Made by a program: the position numbers and the translations under genes
Assembly: GCA_902363535.1 (NCBI GenBank)
Contig: CABJAE010000006.1
Span: 1 to 64,000 of the forward strand
Direction: 5' to 3'
DNA from: Peptoniphilaceae bacterium
GTDB lineage: Bacteria > Bacillota > Clostridia > Tissierellales > Peptoniphilaceae
DNA: 64,000 bases
The notes under the pieces: model-generated
Seen by the model: only the letters and a program-made list of their open reading frames with translations
What the model was told of the DNA's origin: nothing
Database searches by the model: none
In this document: positions 27,826 through 36,102 of the stretch, piece after piece
Layout of the letters: each line of letters starts with the position of its first letter
How positions within the stretch are numbered: position 1 is the first letter of the stretch

Positions 27826-29439
27826 ATGAAAGAAAAATTTGCTCGTTGGAACATATTGTTTTTACAGTATTTAAAACGAGATTGGAAAAAAATTATTATA
27901 TGGGTATTGGGACTTGGCATGTTTTCGGCTGGATTTGTTCCAGCTTTCAAAGAAATAGCAAAAGGGCAAGGTTTAGTCGGCATGTTCGAAACTTTGCAAA
28001 ACCCTGCAATGATATCTATGGTAGGGCCGACCCCAGTTGAAACAGGAGCTGATTATACCTTAGGAGCAATGTATGCACATGAAATGTTGTTGTTTTGTGG
28101 TTTGTTTGCGATGATAATGTCTATTTTACACGTGATAGGTCATACTCGTAAAGAAGAAGATCTTGGCCTTACTGAGCTACTGCGTTCCTTTCAAATAGGT
28201 CGTCAGGCAAATTCTCTTGCAGCAATAGCAGAGATAGTCTTTATCAATGGTATACTAGCACTTTTTATTGCAGTAGTAATGATAAGTTTCGGTGCCGATA
28301 CGATTTCTATTTTTGGTTCCGTGTTATACGGGGCATCAATTGGAATGGCAGGGATTATTGGTGCTGGGATTGCTCTAATAATGGCACAAATTATGCCCAC
28401 GTCATCGGCTGCAACAGGATCATCATTAGGAATTGTAGGCTTACTATACATTGTTCGTGCTGGAACAGATGTCTCCAATGTTGACTTATCTATGATGAAT
28501 CCTTTGGGCTGGACATATTTAACTTTTCCTTTTACAGATAATAATTGGTTTCCACTTATTTTTGCTTTAATTTTCAGTATAATAGTGGTGTTCATAGCTT
28601 TTTCACTTGAAGGTGGCCGCGATATGGGGGCTGGATATTTACCGCAAAGAGAAGGGCGTGAAAGTGCAAAGCAGTCTTTGCTGTCCGTCCGAGGATTATT
28701 TATAAATATTAATAAAGGTGTCATTATTAGTTGGTTAATCGCATATGTTGTTATGGGTGCTGCCTATGGTTCGATTTATGGAGATATGCAGACATTCCTA
28801 GAAAGTAATGAAATGATGAAACAAATGTTTTCTCATACAGGATTTTCTATTGAAGAATCATTCACAGGCACAGTTATGATGGTTTTGATTGGTTTAGTTT
28901 CCATTCTACCAATTGCGATTGTAAATAAACTCTTTTCTGAAGAAAGACGATTACACTTAAGTCAGATTTATGCAACAAAAGTAACCCGCAGTCAATTATA
29001 TTGGACTAGTATAGGGTTATCGATATTAAGCGGATTATTAGGAGTTTTATTAGCAGCAGGTAGTCTTGGAGGTACTGCTATCTCTGCGATGGGGAATAGC
29101 GGAGAGATGGATATAGTTGACTTTTTTGCTGCTGGCTTTAACCTTTTCCCTACTGTTTTATTCTTTATAGGTCTGGCAGCGTTAGCTCTTGGATGGGCAC
29201 CGAAACTAGGTAAAATAGTGTATATTTATCTTACATTCTCTTTTTTATTAAATTATTTTAGCGGCTTAATAGACCTCCCGGAATGGTTTTTAAATACTGC
29301 TATACAAAGTTGGATGCCTCAAATGCCAATGGATGATTTTGAAGCATCAGTTTTTCTTACAGTTACTATAATTAGCATTGCTTTAATAGTAATAGGTTTC
29401 TTGGGGTATAGTAGAAGGGATATGAATGAAGGAGCTTAA
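27826..29439 (+). CDS. ABC-2 type exporter permease
   Basis: The 537-residue membrane protein has about twelve hydrophobic segments in two halves, as in the long ABC-2 permeases of the tetronasin type. It starts with a soluble MKEKFARWNILFLQYLKRDWK, then membrane segments from about residue 25. ATG 27826 is preferred because GGAAGGTGG lies at 27808-27816 and it excludes an overlap with the ATPase gene. It is co-transcribed with that ATPase. The substrate is unknown; a macrolide or ionophore is the natural guess from context. Confidence 0.82.
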   Translation: MKEKFARWNILFLQYLKRDWKKIIIWVLGLGMFSAGFVPAFKEIAKGQGLVGMFETLQNPAMISMVGPTPVETGADYTLGAMYAHEMLLFCGLFAMIMSILHVIGHTRKEEDLGLTELLRSFQIGRQANSLAAIAEIVFINGILALFIAVVMISFGADTISIFGSVLYGASIGMAGIIGAGIALIMAQIMPTSSAATGSSLGIVGLLYIVRAGTDVSNVDLSMMNPLGWTYLTFPFTDNNWFPLIFALIFSIIVVFIAFSLEGGRDMGAGYLPQREGRESAKQSLLSVRGLFININKGVIISWLIAYVVMGAAYGSIYGDMQTFLESNEMMKQMFSHTGFSIEESFTGTVMMVLIGLVSILPIAIVNKLFSEERRLHLSQIYATKVTRSQLYWTSIGLSILSGLLGVLLAAGSLGGTAISAMGNSGEMDIVDFFAAGFNLFPTVLFFIGLAALALGWAPKLGKIVYIYLTFSFLLNYFSGLIDLPEWFLNTAIQSWMPQMPMDDFEASVFLTVTIISIALIVIGFLGYSRRDMNEGA

Positions 29440-29613
29440 ATTGATTGAATAGTAAATAGTGTAATCTAATGATTTAAATTCTTGTGTTGTAGGTTTTAAC
29501 ATTAGTCGATGAAAGCAATTAAATTTTATTATTACAGTTTCATATATTTGATAAGGATAGAAGTATTCTAAACTAGAATTATATTTCGATTCTTTTGGCG
29601 ACCATTAGAAAGC

Positions 29614-29660
29614 TAGTCGTTATGTTCCCACGAACGTACAAATTAGTCGATATGTTCCCA
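29614..29660 (+). repeat. Tandem rlmD/rum-like attachment-site scars
   Basis: Two 17-bp copies of TAGTCGnTATGTTCCCA (29614-29630 and 29644-29660) differ at one base. In one frame the second copy reads KLVDMFPYT. VDMFP-[HY]-T followed by HVETVVLLSRK is the conserved end of the 23S rRNA methyltransferase RlmD/Rum; a fragment reading HVETVVLMSRK lies at 31769-31801. The pair looks like junctions left by an element that used rum as its target. The rest of 29.44-29.92 kb is otherwise unassigned. Confidence 0.5.
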
Positions 29661-29928
29661 TATACAACAGTTTCGCTAAAAATCATAAATACATCAATTC
29701 TATCAACTCGTCCCACGTTGAAGCAGCAATTCTGATGACGTATTGTGGTTTGGACAAGGAATAATAGGAGTCAACCACAACATGTAGTGGTTTGAGTACG
29801 AAAATTGGGTCAAAAACAGGCTAAAAAATACCGTTTTTTGACCCTTTTAAATAGGGCATTTGACAGATGACATTTGATGTTTCGGGATTAAAAATCCATA
29901 GGGTGAGGTAGATTAGCACAGAACTTTA

Positions 29929-29957
29929 TTGAATAGAGAAATTAAAAGTGATATAAT
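29929..29957 (+). promoter_or_regulatory. erm(TR) promoter
   Basis: TTGAAT (29929-29934) and TATAAT (29952-29957) are 17 bases apart and lie 25 bases before the first leader peptide. Confidence 0.8.
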
Positions 29958-29981
29958 CAGTTGCATAAGGAGGAGTTAAAT

Positions 29982-30029
29982 ATGTGTACATGTATTGCAG
30001 TAGTAGATATTACTTTATCTCATTTATAA
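29982..30029 (+). CDS. erm leader peptide 1
   Basis: A 15-codon ORF, MCTCIAVVDITLSHL, with AAGGAGG at 29967-29973. It corresponds to the first leader of erm(A)-class attenuators (MCTSIAVVEITLSHS in erm(A)), containing the IAVV arrest motif. A macrolide-stalled ribosome here rearranges the mRNA. Confidence 0.85.
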   Translation: MCTCIAVVDITLSHL

Positions 30030-30055
30030 TGAAAAAAATTAAAGGAGGTAAAGGT

Positions 30056-30115
30056 ATGGGTATGTTTTCTATATTTGTTATTGAGAGATTTCATTATCAA
30101 CCAAACCAAAAATAA
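30056..30115 (+). CDS. erm leader peptide 2
   Basis: A 19-codon ORF, MGMFSIFVIERFHYQPNQK, with AAAGGAGG just upstream. The SIFVI arrest motif is that of ErmCL/ErmAL2. Stalling at IFVI frees the ribosome binding site of the methylase gene. Confidence 0.9.
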   Translation: MGMFSIFVIERFHYQPNQK

Positions 30116-30117
30116 TT

Positions 30118-30154
30118 GGTTATAATGAGCTCTTAAGATTAGTTCATTATAACC
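30118..30154 (+). promoter_or_regulatory. erm translational attenuator hairpin
   Basis: GGTTATAATGA (30118-30128) pairs perfectly with TCATTATAACC (30144-30154). It ends two bases before the AAGGAGG site of the methylase gene, and alternative pairings with the leader region would expose or hide that site. Confidence 0.8.
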
Positions 30155-30172
30155 GGCAAGGAGGAGGGTATA

Positions 30173-30904
30173 ATGAAACAGAAAAACCCGAAAAATACGC
30201 AAAATTTCATTACATCTAAAAAGCATGTAAAGAAAATATTAAAATATACGAATATCAATAAACAAGATAAAATAATAGAAATTGGGTCAGGAAAAGGACA
30301 TTTTACCAAGGAACTTGTGGAAATGAGTCAACGGGTGAATGCTATAGAGATTGATGAAGGTTTATGTCATGCCACGAAAAAAGCAGTTGAACCTTTTCAG
30401 AATATAAAAGTTATTCATGAGGATATTTTGAAGTTTAGCTTTCCTAAAAATACAGACTATAAAATATTTGGTAATATTCCCTACAATATTAGTACTGATA
30501 TTGTAAAAAAGATTGCTTTTGATAGTCAAGCGAAATATAGCTACCTTATTGTAGAGAGGGGATTTGCTAAAAGGTTGCAAAATACCCAACGAGCTTTAGG
30601 TTTGCTGTTAATGGTGGAAATGGATATAAAAATTCTTAAAAAAGTGCCACGAGCATATTTTCACCCTAAGCCTAATGTAGATTCTGTATTGATTGTACTT
30701 GAAAGGCATAAACCATTTATTTTAAAGAAGGACTACAAAAAGTATAGATTTTTCGTTTATAAATGGGTAAACAGGGAATATCATGTTCTTTTTACTAAAA
30801 ATCAATTAAGACAGGTGCTGAAGCATGCGAATGTTACTGATCTTGATAAATTATCCAATGAACAATTTTTGTCTGTTTTCAATAGTTACAAATTATTTCA
30901 ATAA
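30173..30904 (+). CDS. erm(TR): 23S rRNA adenine N6-methyltransferase Erm(TR)
   Basis: The 243-residue enzyme dimethylates A2058 of 23S rRNA and gives macrolide-lincosamide-streptogramin B resistance. Motifs are [13 protein letters not shown] (SAM site), [13 protein letters not shown] (catalytic NIPY) and the C-terminal KWVNREY...LFTKNQLRQ block. The sequence matches erm(A) subclass TR as I know it, close to identical by recall; a few differences cannot be judged without alignment. Two leader peptides and a hairpin upstream make it inducible by translational attenuation. It is flanked by the ABC exporter and the truncated phosphotransferase, the usual erm(TR) module. Confidence 0.96.
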   Translation: MKQKNPKNTQNFITSKKHVKKILKYTNINKQDKIIEIGSGKGHFTKELVEMSQRVNAIEIDEGLCHATKKAVEPFQNIKVIHEDILKFSFPKNTDYKIFGNIPYNISTDIVKKIAFDSQAKYSYLIVERGFAKRLQNTQRALGLLLMVEMDIKILKKVPRAYFHPKPNVDSVLIVLERHKPFILKKDYKKYRFFVYKWVNREYHVLFTKNQLRQVLKHANVTDLDKLSNEQFLSVFNSYKLFQ

Positions 30905-30914
30905 ATTAAAAATA

Positions 30915-30952
30915 ATTAAGCGTTCTCTAACTTTAAGAGAACGCTTAATCTT
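30915..30952 (+). terminator. erm(TR) terminator
   Basis: A perfect 14-bp inverted repeat, ATTAAGCGTTCTCT (30915-30928) and its complement (30936-30949), with a 7-base loop, 11 bases after the stop codon. T residues follow only loosely. Confidence 0.8.
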
Positions 30953-31120
30953 ATTACATTGAAAAATGCATTCTATTATTTTCAATTATTATGATATAAC
31001 ATAACTATCATTTTACTTATTTGCATATTTGCACGAAAATATAGTTATCGACGACTATTCTGATAATAGCAACTAATATAGTCAATGATAACTCAAAATT
31101 TATTGATATAGTAGGTATAT

Positions 31121-31645
31121 GTGCAACTAATTAGGGAAGATTTTAGCTTGCCATTTCTGAAACAGCTAAAACAAGTATTGCGTAAAGAATGCGCCAGTCT
31201 TCCCATGGACTTAAAATGCTTGCTTGGGGCACACATAAAACCCCTTGAACAATCTATTGACAGAGTTGAAGGACTGTCGGAGATTCTAAGACGAAGTAAT
31301 CCTAAAATGGCCCTATGCCATACAGATATTCATAATTGGAACTTGATGCAACGGGATGAGCAGTTAGTTCTAATTGACTGGGAAGGCTTGAAATTGGCTC
31401 CAGTAAAAGCTGATCTCATGTTTTTTGTTGATAAGCCATATTATGATGTATTTATGAACATATACCTGAAATTACACAAAGATTTTTTAATCAATACGGA
31501 TGCTTTGTTATTCTATCATATTAGACGTAAACTAGAAGATATATGGGAGTTTATTGAACAACTTTTATATGACAATCAAGAGGATAAGGAAAGAAATGAA
31601 ACTATAAAAGTTCTTGATGGTGAACTGAATAACTTAGTGTTTTGA
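31121..31645 (+). pseudogene. Spectinomycin phosphotransferase-like gene, 5' truncated
   Basis: The 174-codon frame encodes the C-terminal lobe of an aminoglycoside phosphotransferase-like kinase: the catalytic loop ALCHTDIHNWNLM (HxDxxxxN) near residue 64 and the metal-binding LIDWEGLKLAP. The N-terminal ATP-binding lobe, with the glycine loop and lysine, is missing; full-size relatives have about 250-330 residues. A spectinomycin-phosphotransferase-like gene, often truncated, accompanies erm(TR) in streptococcal ICEs. Without the N lobe it should be inactive. The 5' region from 30.95 to 31.12 kb shows no remaining coding sequence that I can support. Confidence 0.75.
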
Positions 31646-31750
31646 AAAAAGAATAATGTATTATTAAGCTAAATAATATTGGAGAAGAAAATGAATAAAC
31701 AAGAATTATATCAAATTGCTTTCAGTATAATTAATCATAAAAAGTTACGG

Positions 31751-31810
31751 AACTTTGGAACTTCAGGGCATGTGGAGACGGTGGTATTGATGTCAAGGAA
31801 AATAAGATAA
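31751..31810 (+). pseudogene. 3' fragment of rlmD/rum methyltransferase
   Basis: The frame reads NFGTSGHVETVVLMSRKIR and stop. HVETVVLLSRK is the conserved C-terminal end of 23S rRNA uracil methyltransferase RlmD (Rum). No catalytic part of the enzyme is near. With the VDMFPYT fragment at 29644 it brackets the erm(TR) module, as if that module had once entered a rum gene. Confidence 0.6.
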
Positions 31811-31916
31811 TAGGCTATAAAAGTGTTGAAATTAATGGTTTTGGGGTTTTAGAAGAAATCCTAAAAGCCATTTTTCTATTTAGATAAATATCTTAATTAT
31901 AATTAAAGAATAAATT

Positions 31917-32159
31917 GAGGATCAAGAACCTCAATATTATATAGAAAATAGCCACGAAGCGATCATACCAAAAGAAATCTTCATGCAAGTCTAAGAAGAA
32001 ATGGATAGACGAGCTAATATGGTAAGTGGCAAAGGGAAAAGAAGAATCTATTCCAGTAAATACGCCCTTTCAAGTATTGTCTACTGCTCTATATGTGGGG
32101 ATATTTACAGGAGAATAGCATGGAATAATAGAGGAAAGAAAAAAACAAGTTATTTATAG
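31917..32159 (+). pseudogene. Large serine recombinase remnant
   Basis: One frame reads QYYIENSHEAIIPKEIFMQV, a TAA at 31992, then [10 protein letters not shown] and [20 protein letters not shown] followed by [12 protein letters not shown]. This is the recombinase/zinc-ribbon part of a large serine recombinase. The N-terminal resolvase domain and the C-terminal coiled coil are missing. It may be the integrase of an earlier element that carried the erm(TR) module. Confidence 0.75.
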
Positions 32160-32318
32160 TGTTAAATTACCAACACTCTTATTACTTCCTATGTAATGTT
32201 TACAGTTCTAGTATCATAACTTGTTCAATTAGAGGATTTAAACAGATTTTTGTGGGCTGTTTTTTAGTACCATAAATAGTGTAAGAAAGGAAGTAATTCC
32301 TATCTTGCACTATTTTTG

Positions 32319-32490
32319 TATAATGAAGAAGTAGTATGACGAGGCTGTTTTAGGGTTGAAACATCCGCCACAAAAACTGTCAACTACCTTTTCATTATTC
32401 ATATTCGGTTAAGCAGGTTGGGCAAAACGCCCGTGTCACAAGCTAAAAAGAGTGTAATGGTGCAGGTAGAAACTACAAAATAAAAAGAAA
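32319..32490 (+). ncRNA. Candidate IS110 bridge RNA
   Basis: IS110-group elements with a long left end encode a structured RNA between that end and the transposase; it guides target and donor choice. Here a TATAAT (32319-32324) is followed by GTAGT...GAC (32331-32340) pairing with GTC...ACTAC (32379-32387), enclosing a large internal loop, and then by GGGC/GCCC (32420-32423/32429-32432). It ends before the transposase ATG at 32502. The RNA assignment comes from position and folding; no sequence family is recognised. Confidence 0.4.
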
Positions 32491-32501
32491 GAGGAAAAAA
32501 C

Positions 32502-33723
32502 ATGATATCTGTAGGAATAGACATATCAAAAGAAAAAATCACAGTTTGTGCATTAGGACAAGGAAGCAAAATAATCTGGAAACCCTTTGATGTTTCTCTA
32601 AAAAAACAGAAGTAGAAAAATTTTTAGAGAAACTAGAAAAAATAAAAGAAGAAGTAAAAATAACAATGGAAGCAACAGGAAAATATCATCTCCCAATACT
32701 TTATGAATTAAAAGATAAAGACTACTTTGTAACAGTAATAAATCCATTAAAAATGAAACAATTCTGTAGAGCATTAAACTTTAGAAAAGCAAAAAACGAC
32801 AAGATAGATGCAAAACAAATAGCAGAATATGGACTAATGTATTGGAAAGAATTAGAAGAATACAAAATAGATGAAGTGAACTACAGAATCCTAAAAGAAT
32901 TAAATAGAAGCTACCAACATTACATGGAGCTAAGAATCGACCAAATGAACTACATAGATCAAACAATACATCAAACATTTCCAGGCATAAAAAAACTAAT
33001 ACCACATAATTCAGGAGACTTTTCAAAAGACAAACTATTGGACTTTCTAGAAAAATGGTGGCATAAAGACCTAGTATTAGAAAAAACATAAGAAGAATTT
33101 GTAGAAGAATATAAAACTTGGGCAAAGGAAAAGAGATACCATCCAAATGCAAACAAAGCAAAAACCATTTACAAAATAGCAGAGGATAGTATCTCAACAC
33201 AACCTTCTCATAACTCAAAACTAGAAACGAATATCAGAGAAGGAATAAACCTGATAAAACAAATAAATCAGATTCTAAATAGAATTTTATCACAAATGAT
33301 AGAAATATCCGAGCCCTTAGAAGAATATAAAGAAGCAAAAAAATTCTCAGGCATATCAGAAAAATTAGCAGTACAAATAGTAGCAGAATTTGGAGACCTA
33401 TCAAAATTTAAAAACAAAAAAAGCCTAATATCCTTTATAGGAATAGACGCACCACCATATGAATCAGGAAACTTTAAAGCAGATCAAAGAAAAATAAGTA
33501 AAAGAGGAAACGCAATACTAAGAAAAGTAGGCTACCAAGCAATGAAATGTATGATGAGTGCTAAAAATCCAGAAAATGAAATATATAAGTATATGATAAA
33601 AAAAGAAAAAGAAGGGAAAGCCAAAACGTTTGCAAATTTGCAGGCTTAAACAAATTCTTAAGAATCTACTATGCAAGAGTTATGGAATCAAAAGCAGAGA
33701 AAAAAGAATTAAAAGTAGCATAA
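32502..33723 (+). pseudogene. IS110-family transposase, broken
   Basis: The reading frame starts MISVGIDISKEKITVC (first catalytic Asp), then shifts near 32617. The second part has VKITMEATGKYHLPIL, KNDKIDAKQIAEYGL and LIPHNSGDFSK, ending at a stop (33089-33091). The frame resumes to give ISEKLAVQIVAEFGDL and the C-terminal ISFIGIDAPPYESGNF, where a conserved serine is expected, then shifts again near 33640 to end with FLRIYYARVMESK. With two frameshifts and one internal stop it cannot make an intact transposase. It shares AT-rich composition with the ICE. Confidence 0.88.
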
Positions 33724-33883
33724 GATTTAAAATAACACTAAAAAGCAAGCCGATTGATTACACTCGGCTTGTTTGCTATACGCTAATTTAATAACTCAAA
33801 TAATCAAATAACCTGAAATTTATATCAGGTTATACTTGACTTTTGTTAGCAGGTTTCTTTTATAAAAAATGATATAATAAATT

Positions 33884-34057
33884 ATGAGATGCGTATTTAT
33901 TGCTTATTCTCACATGCTTGTCTGTCCAATTATTGGACTAGTAGGTTTAATACTTGGGGTAAGGGAAAAAGATAGGTTTTTTATGGCATTAAATGTCCTT
34001 TTTATCTTATTACTTCCTATAGCAATGTTTGCTAGTCATCTAGTAGGATCTCTTTAA
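33884..34057 (+). CDS. Small two-helix membrane protein, possibly leaderless
   Basis: A 57-codon ORF encodes two hydrophobic segments (about residues 3-24 and 33-54, with REKDRF between). No family is recognised. It has no ribosome binding site, but TATAAT at 33873-33878 lies 5 bases before the ATG, so the transcript could begin at or near the start codon. It stands alone between the IS110 remnant and the relaxase operon, ahead of a bidirectional terminator. Confidence 0.4.
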   Translation: MRCVFIAYSHMLVCPIIGLVGLILGVREKDRFFMALNVLFILLLPIAMFASHLVGSL

Positions 34058-34100
34058 GTAAGATAATAAGTTTAGAATAAAAATTTGTAAATAATTTTAA

Positions 34101-34132
34101 AAAAGCTATAAGTTTATCCGCTTATAGCTTTT
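34101..34132. terminator. Bidirectional terminator
   Basis: AAAAGCTATAAG (34101-34112) and CTTATAGCTTTT (34121-34132) form a perfect 12-bp stem with an 8-base loop. A T tract follows on the plus strand and an A tract precedes, so it can end transcripts of the small ORF and of the minus-strand relaxase, whose stop codon it touches. Confidence 0.85.
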
Positions 34133-35463
34133 TATCTCTCCACTTCCTTTCCATAATAATTTTCATAGTTTTTCCTATACTGAACAAGGTCAGAAAATTG
34201 TTCTTTATTCAAAGAATACTCTTGCATAAGGGTGTTCTTTTTTTCTTGCAATTTATCGAGATTTGATAGTATTTCTTTTGTGCTTGGAAGCTTTTTATAG
34301 TTTTCTAAAATTTCTTTAGCGGCTATTTTATAAACAGAAAGTTCACTATAATATTCTTCTGCAAACTGATTATCTTCAGGATTTTTCTTGTGGTATTTAT
34401 AGATTTCACGATACTTATTTATAGTATTTATATTTTCCATATCTTGGGATAAACTTTTCATTTCACTTTCGATTTTCTTTATTTTATCTAACAAGTCTTG
34501 TCTATCATCAGCAGATTTTTTGATTAGATCATCGAGTTTAGTAATAGATTTAATTCCTTGTTCTCTAAGCTTAATTATCGAGTCAGCCATTGTTTTGATA
34601 TTATGTTTTCTTGCCCAAACTTCATAACCTTTTGAGGATTGAGCTTTTTCATTAGTGGATATATCAATAACATTTCCTACACGCTTTTTAATAGGATTAG
34701 CTTTATTTTTAATTGCTAAATCTATTCGTTCTTTGATTTTTTCCTCAGTATAATCTTCTCCGATAGTCTTAGCTCTTGTAAATCTTTGCTTATCTTTATG
34801 ACGAAAAGCAATGTGTTTACCAAACTTAATTTCATAATCAATAGATTTCATATTATCTAAAAATTCTTCCCACGAGTTAGACTTATTGATCATTCTATCT
34901 ATATCAAATTGAAGTTTAGACTTCCAAGAATTTCCTTTCTTGTTTTGATCATATTCGTACCAAGACTTACCAGCAGTTTTATATTTTCTCTTGTAAGCTT
35001 CATAGTATTTATCAATGACTGAAAGCTTATTTTCTTTACATAATTCATCACTTTGATACCTGATTTTGTGGTAAGATTTTTTGTTAGATTGGTAGCATTT
35101 ACCAGTCTTGTAATTAACATTATTAAAAATTATATGGTTATGGATATGTCCTCTATCTATATGAGTTGCAAGAACAAATTCATAATCTTCTTTTAAAATT
35201 TTCTTACATAATTCCATTCCAATTTCGTGAGCTTTTATAGGATCAACCTCTCCTGGTAGAAAAGATTGAATTAAATGTCTAGCTAAGACTGTTCCTTTAG
35301 TATCATTATCTTCTCGAGTTTTCAAAAATTGAATATGGGCAGTAGATGGATGACATTTGAATGAAGATACTAAGACTTTTTCATCAGTTTTTTCGCTCTT
35401 AGTAATGTAATCTATTGCTAAATTTAGAGTTGATTTTATAGGATTTATTTTTGTAATTGCCAT
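34132..35463 (-). CDS. MobP-type relaxase
   Basis: The 443-residue relaxase nicks oriT and leads the strand into the recipient. The N-terminal domain has the catalytic tyrosine candidate in LNLAIDYITKSEKTD and the metal-binding histidines in THIDRGHIHNHIIFNN near residue 130. The C-terminal half is charged and helical and ends in GKEVER. It corresponds to the relaxase of Tn1549-like elements. ATG 35463 is taken as the start; GTG 35472 is an alternative that overlaps mobC by 8 bases. It is transcribed with mobC from the oriT side, opposite to the rest of the transfer genes. Confidence 0.9.
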   Translation of the reverse strand: MAITKINPIKSTLNLAIDYITKSEKTDEKVLVSSFKCHPSTAHIQFLKTREDNDTKGTVLARHLIQSFLPGEVDPIKAHEIGMELCKKILKEDYEFVLATHIDRGHIHNHIIFNNVNYKTGKCYQSNKKSYHKIRYQSDELCKENKLSVIDKYYEAYKRKYKTAGKSWYEYDQNKKGNSWKSKLQFDIDRMINKSNSWEEFLDNMKSIDYEIKFGKHIAFRHKDKQRFTRAKTIGEDYTEEKIKERIDLAIKNKANPIKKRVGNVIDISTNEKAQSSKGYEVWARKHNIKTMADSIIKLREQGIKSITKLDDLIKKSADDRQDLLDKIKKIESEMKSLSQDMENINTINKYREIYKYHKKNPEDNQFAEEYYSELSVYKIAAKEILENYKKLPSTKEILSNLDKLQEKKNTLMQEYSLNKEQFSDLVQYRKNYENYYGKEVER

Positions 35464-35464
35464 A

Positions 35465-35821
35465 TTAATCACCAGAACTTTCTTTTGATTTATTAAGAAG
35501 TAGGGAATGAATCTGCCATATTTCTCTTGATAATTTTTCTATTTCTTTATTCATTGCTTCAATTTCATTTTTGTAAATAACACCAGTTGTATTAGTAGCC
35601 TTGGCGATCTGGTTTATATTATTTGTTGCATTTGAAAGTAGCCATTGTAAGTTTCTAAATGGTTCTAAATCTACAACATAAATTTCTTTTTCTAATACGC
35701 ATTTTCTAAGAAAGTGGGACATAGTTTTGCAATTAGCAAGTTTCATTTTCTTTTCAAAAACTTCTTTTTCTTCTCTAGTTAATTTTATTTCTATTCTTTC
35801 ATTTCTAAATCTATTTGCCAT
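35465..35821 (-). CDS. mobC: MobC-like relaxosome accessory protein
   Basis: A 118-residue protein with a ribbon-helix-helix type N terminus (FRNERIEIKLTREEKEVFEKK) and the MobC C-terminal pattern NLQWLLSNATNNINQIAKATN. MobC proteins bind oriT and help the relaxase open DNA. The oriT-like repeats lie directly upstream (35.85-35.98 kb), and the relaxase gene follows at once. GGAG lies before the ATG at 35821. Confidence 0.87.
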   Translation of the reverse strand: MANRFRNERIEIKLTREEKEVFEKKMKLANCKTMSHFLRKCVLEKEIYVVDLEPFRNLQWLLSNATNNINQIAKATNTTGVIYKNEIEAMNKEIEKLSREIWQIHSLLLNKSKESSGD

Positions 35822-35854
35822 CTTATTCTCCTTTATAAAATATATTTCGGGGTC

Positions 35855-35974
35855 TTAGGGTTCTCCCTAACAAGGTAAAAATTAAAAAAATGGAGCATTC
35901 CGTAAAGGTATGCTCCATTAATTTTTTCGTAAGTGTCCGTACACTTACTGTGCTTGCTACATAAGCTACATAAG
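35855..35974. other. oriT: Probable origin of transfer (oriT)
   Basis: Next to mobC are three perfect inverted repeats and one tandem repeat: TTAGGG/CCCTAA (35855-35860/35865-35870); ATGGAGCAT/ATGCTCCAT (35890-35898/35910-35918); GTAAGTGT/ACACTTAC (35929-35936/35941-35948) around CCGT; and CTACATAAG twice (35957-35965, 35966-35974). This density of repeats beside relaxosome genes is characteristic of oriT. The nick site is probably beside the GTAAGTGT repeat, but cannot be fixed from sequence. Confidence 0.65.
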
Positions 35975-36102
35975 AATAAATTAGATATCAAGCGTTAAGC
36001 AAGTTTTGAATTTGTAACTATATTATAACAAATAATCGTGGGCTATTCTATATAAAGATTGCCAAAATACAGATAATGATTGAGGTTACAGAACTGTTAA
36101 TA

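Larger units (their letters stand above)
32170..33790 (+). mobile_element. IS110-family insertion sequence, decayed
   Basis: A long non-coding left region (about 32.17-32.50 kb) is followed by a broken DEDD-type IS110 transposase and a short right end with an AAGCCGA/TCGGCTT hairpin near 33.75 kb. IS110 elements usually lack terminal inverted repeats and target duplications, so the exact ends cannot be set from this sequence alone. Confidence 0.65.

Noticed and set aside
30960..31120. Coding sequence for the missing N lobe of the phosphotransferase
   Set aside because: No frame here shows a glycine loop or lysine motif; the lobe seems deleted, not frameshifted.
32781..33218. 145-codon minus-strand frame over the IS110 transposase
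   Set aside because: It is the complement of a clearly recognisable transposase, leucine- and cysteine-rich as an antisense frame would be, and lacks a ribosome binding site.
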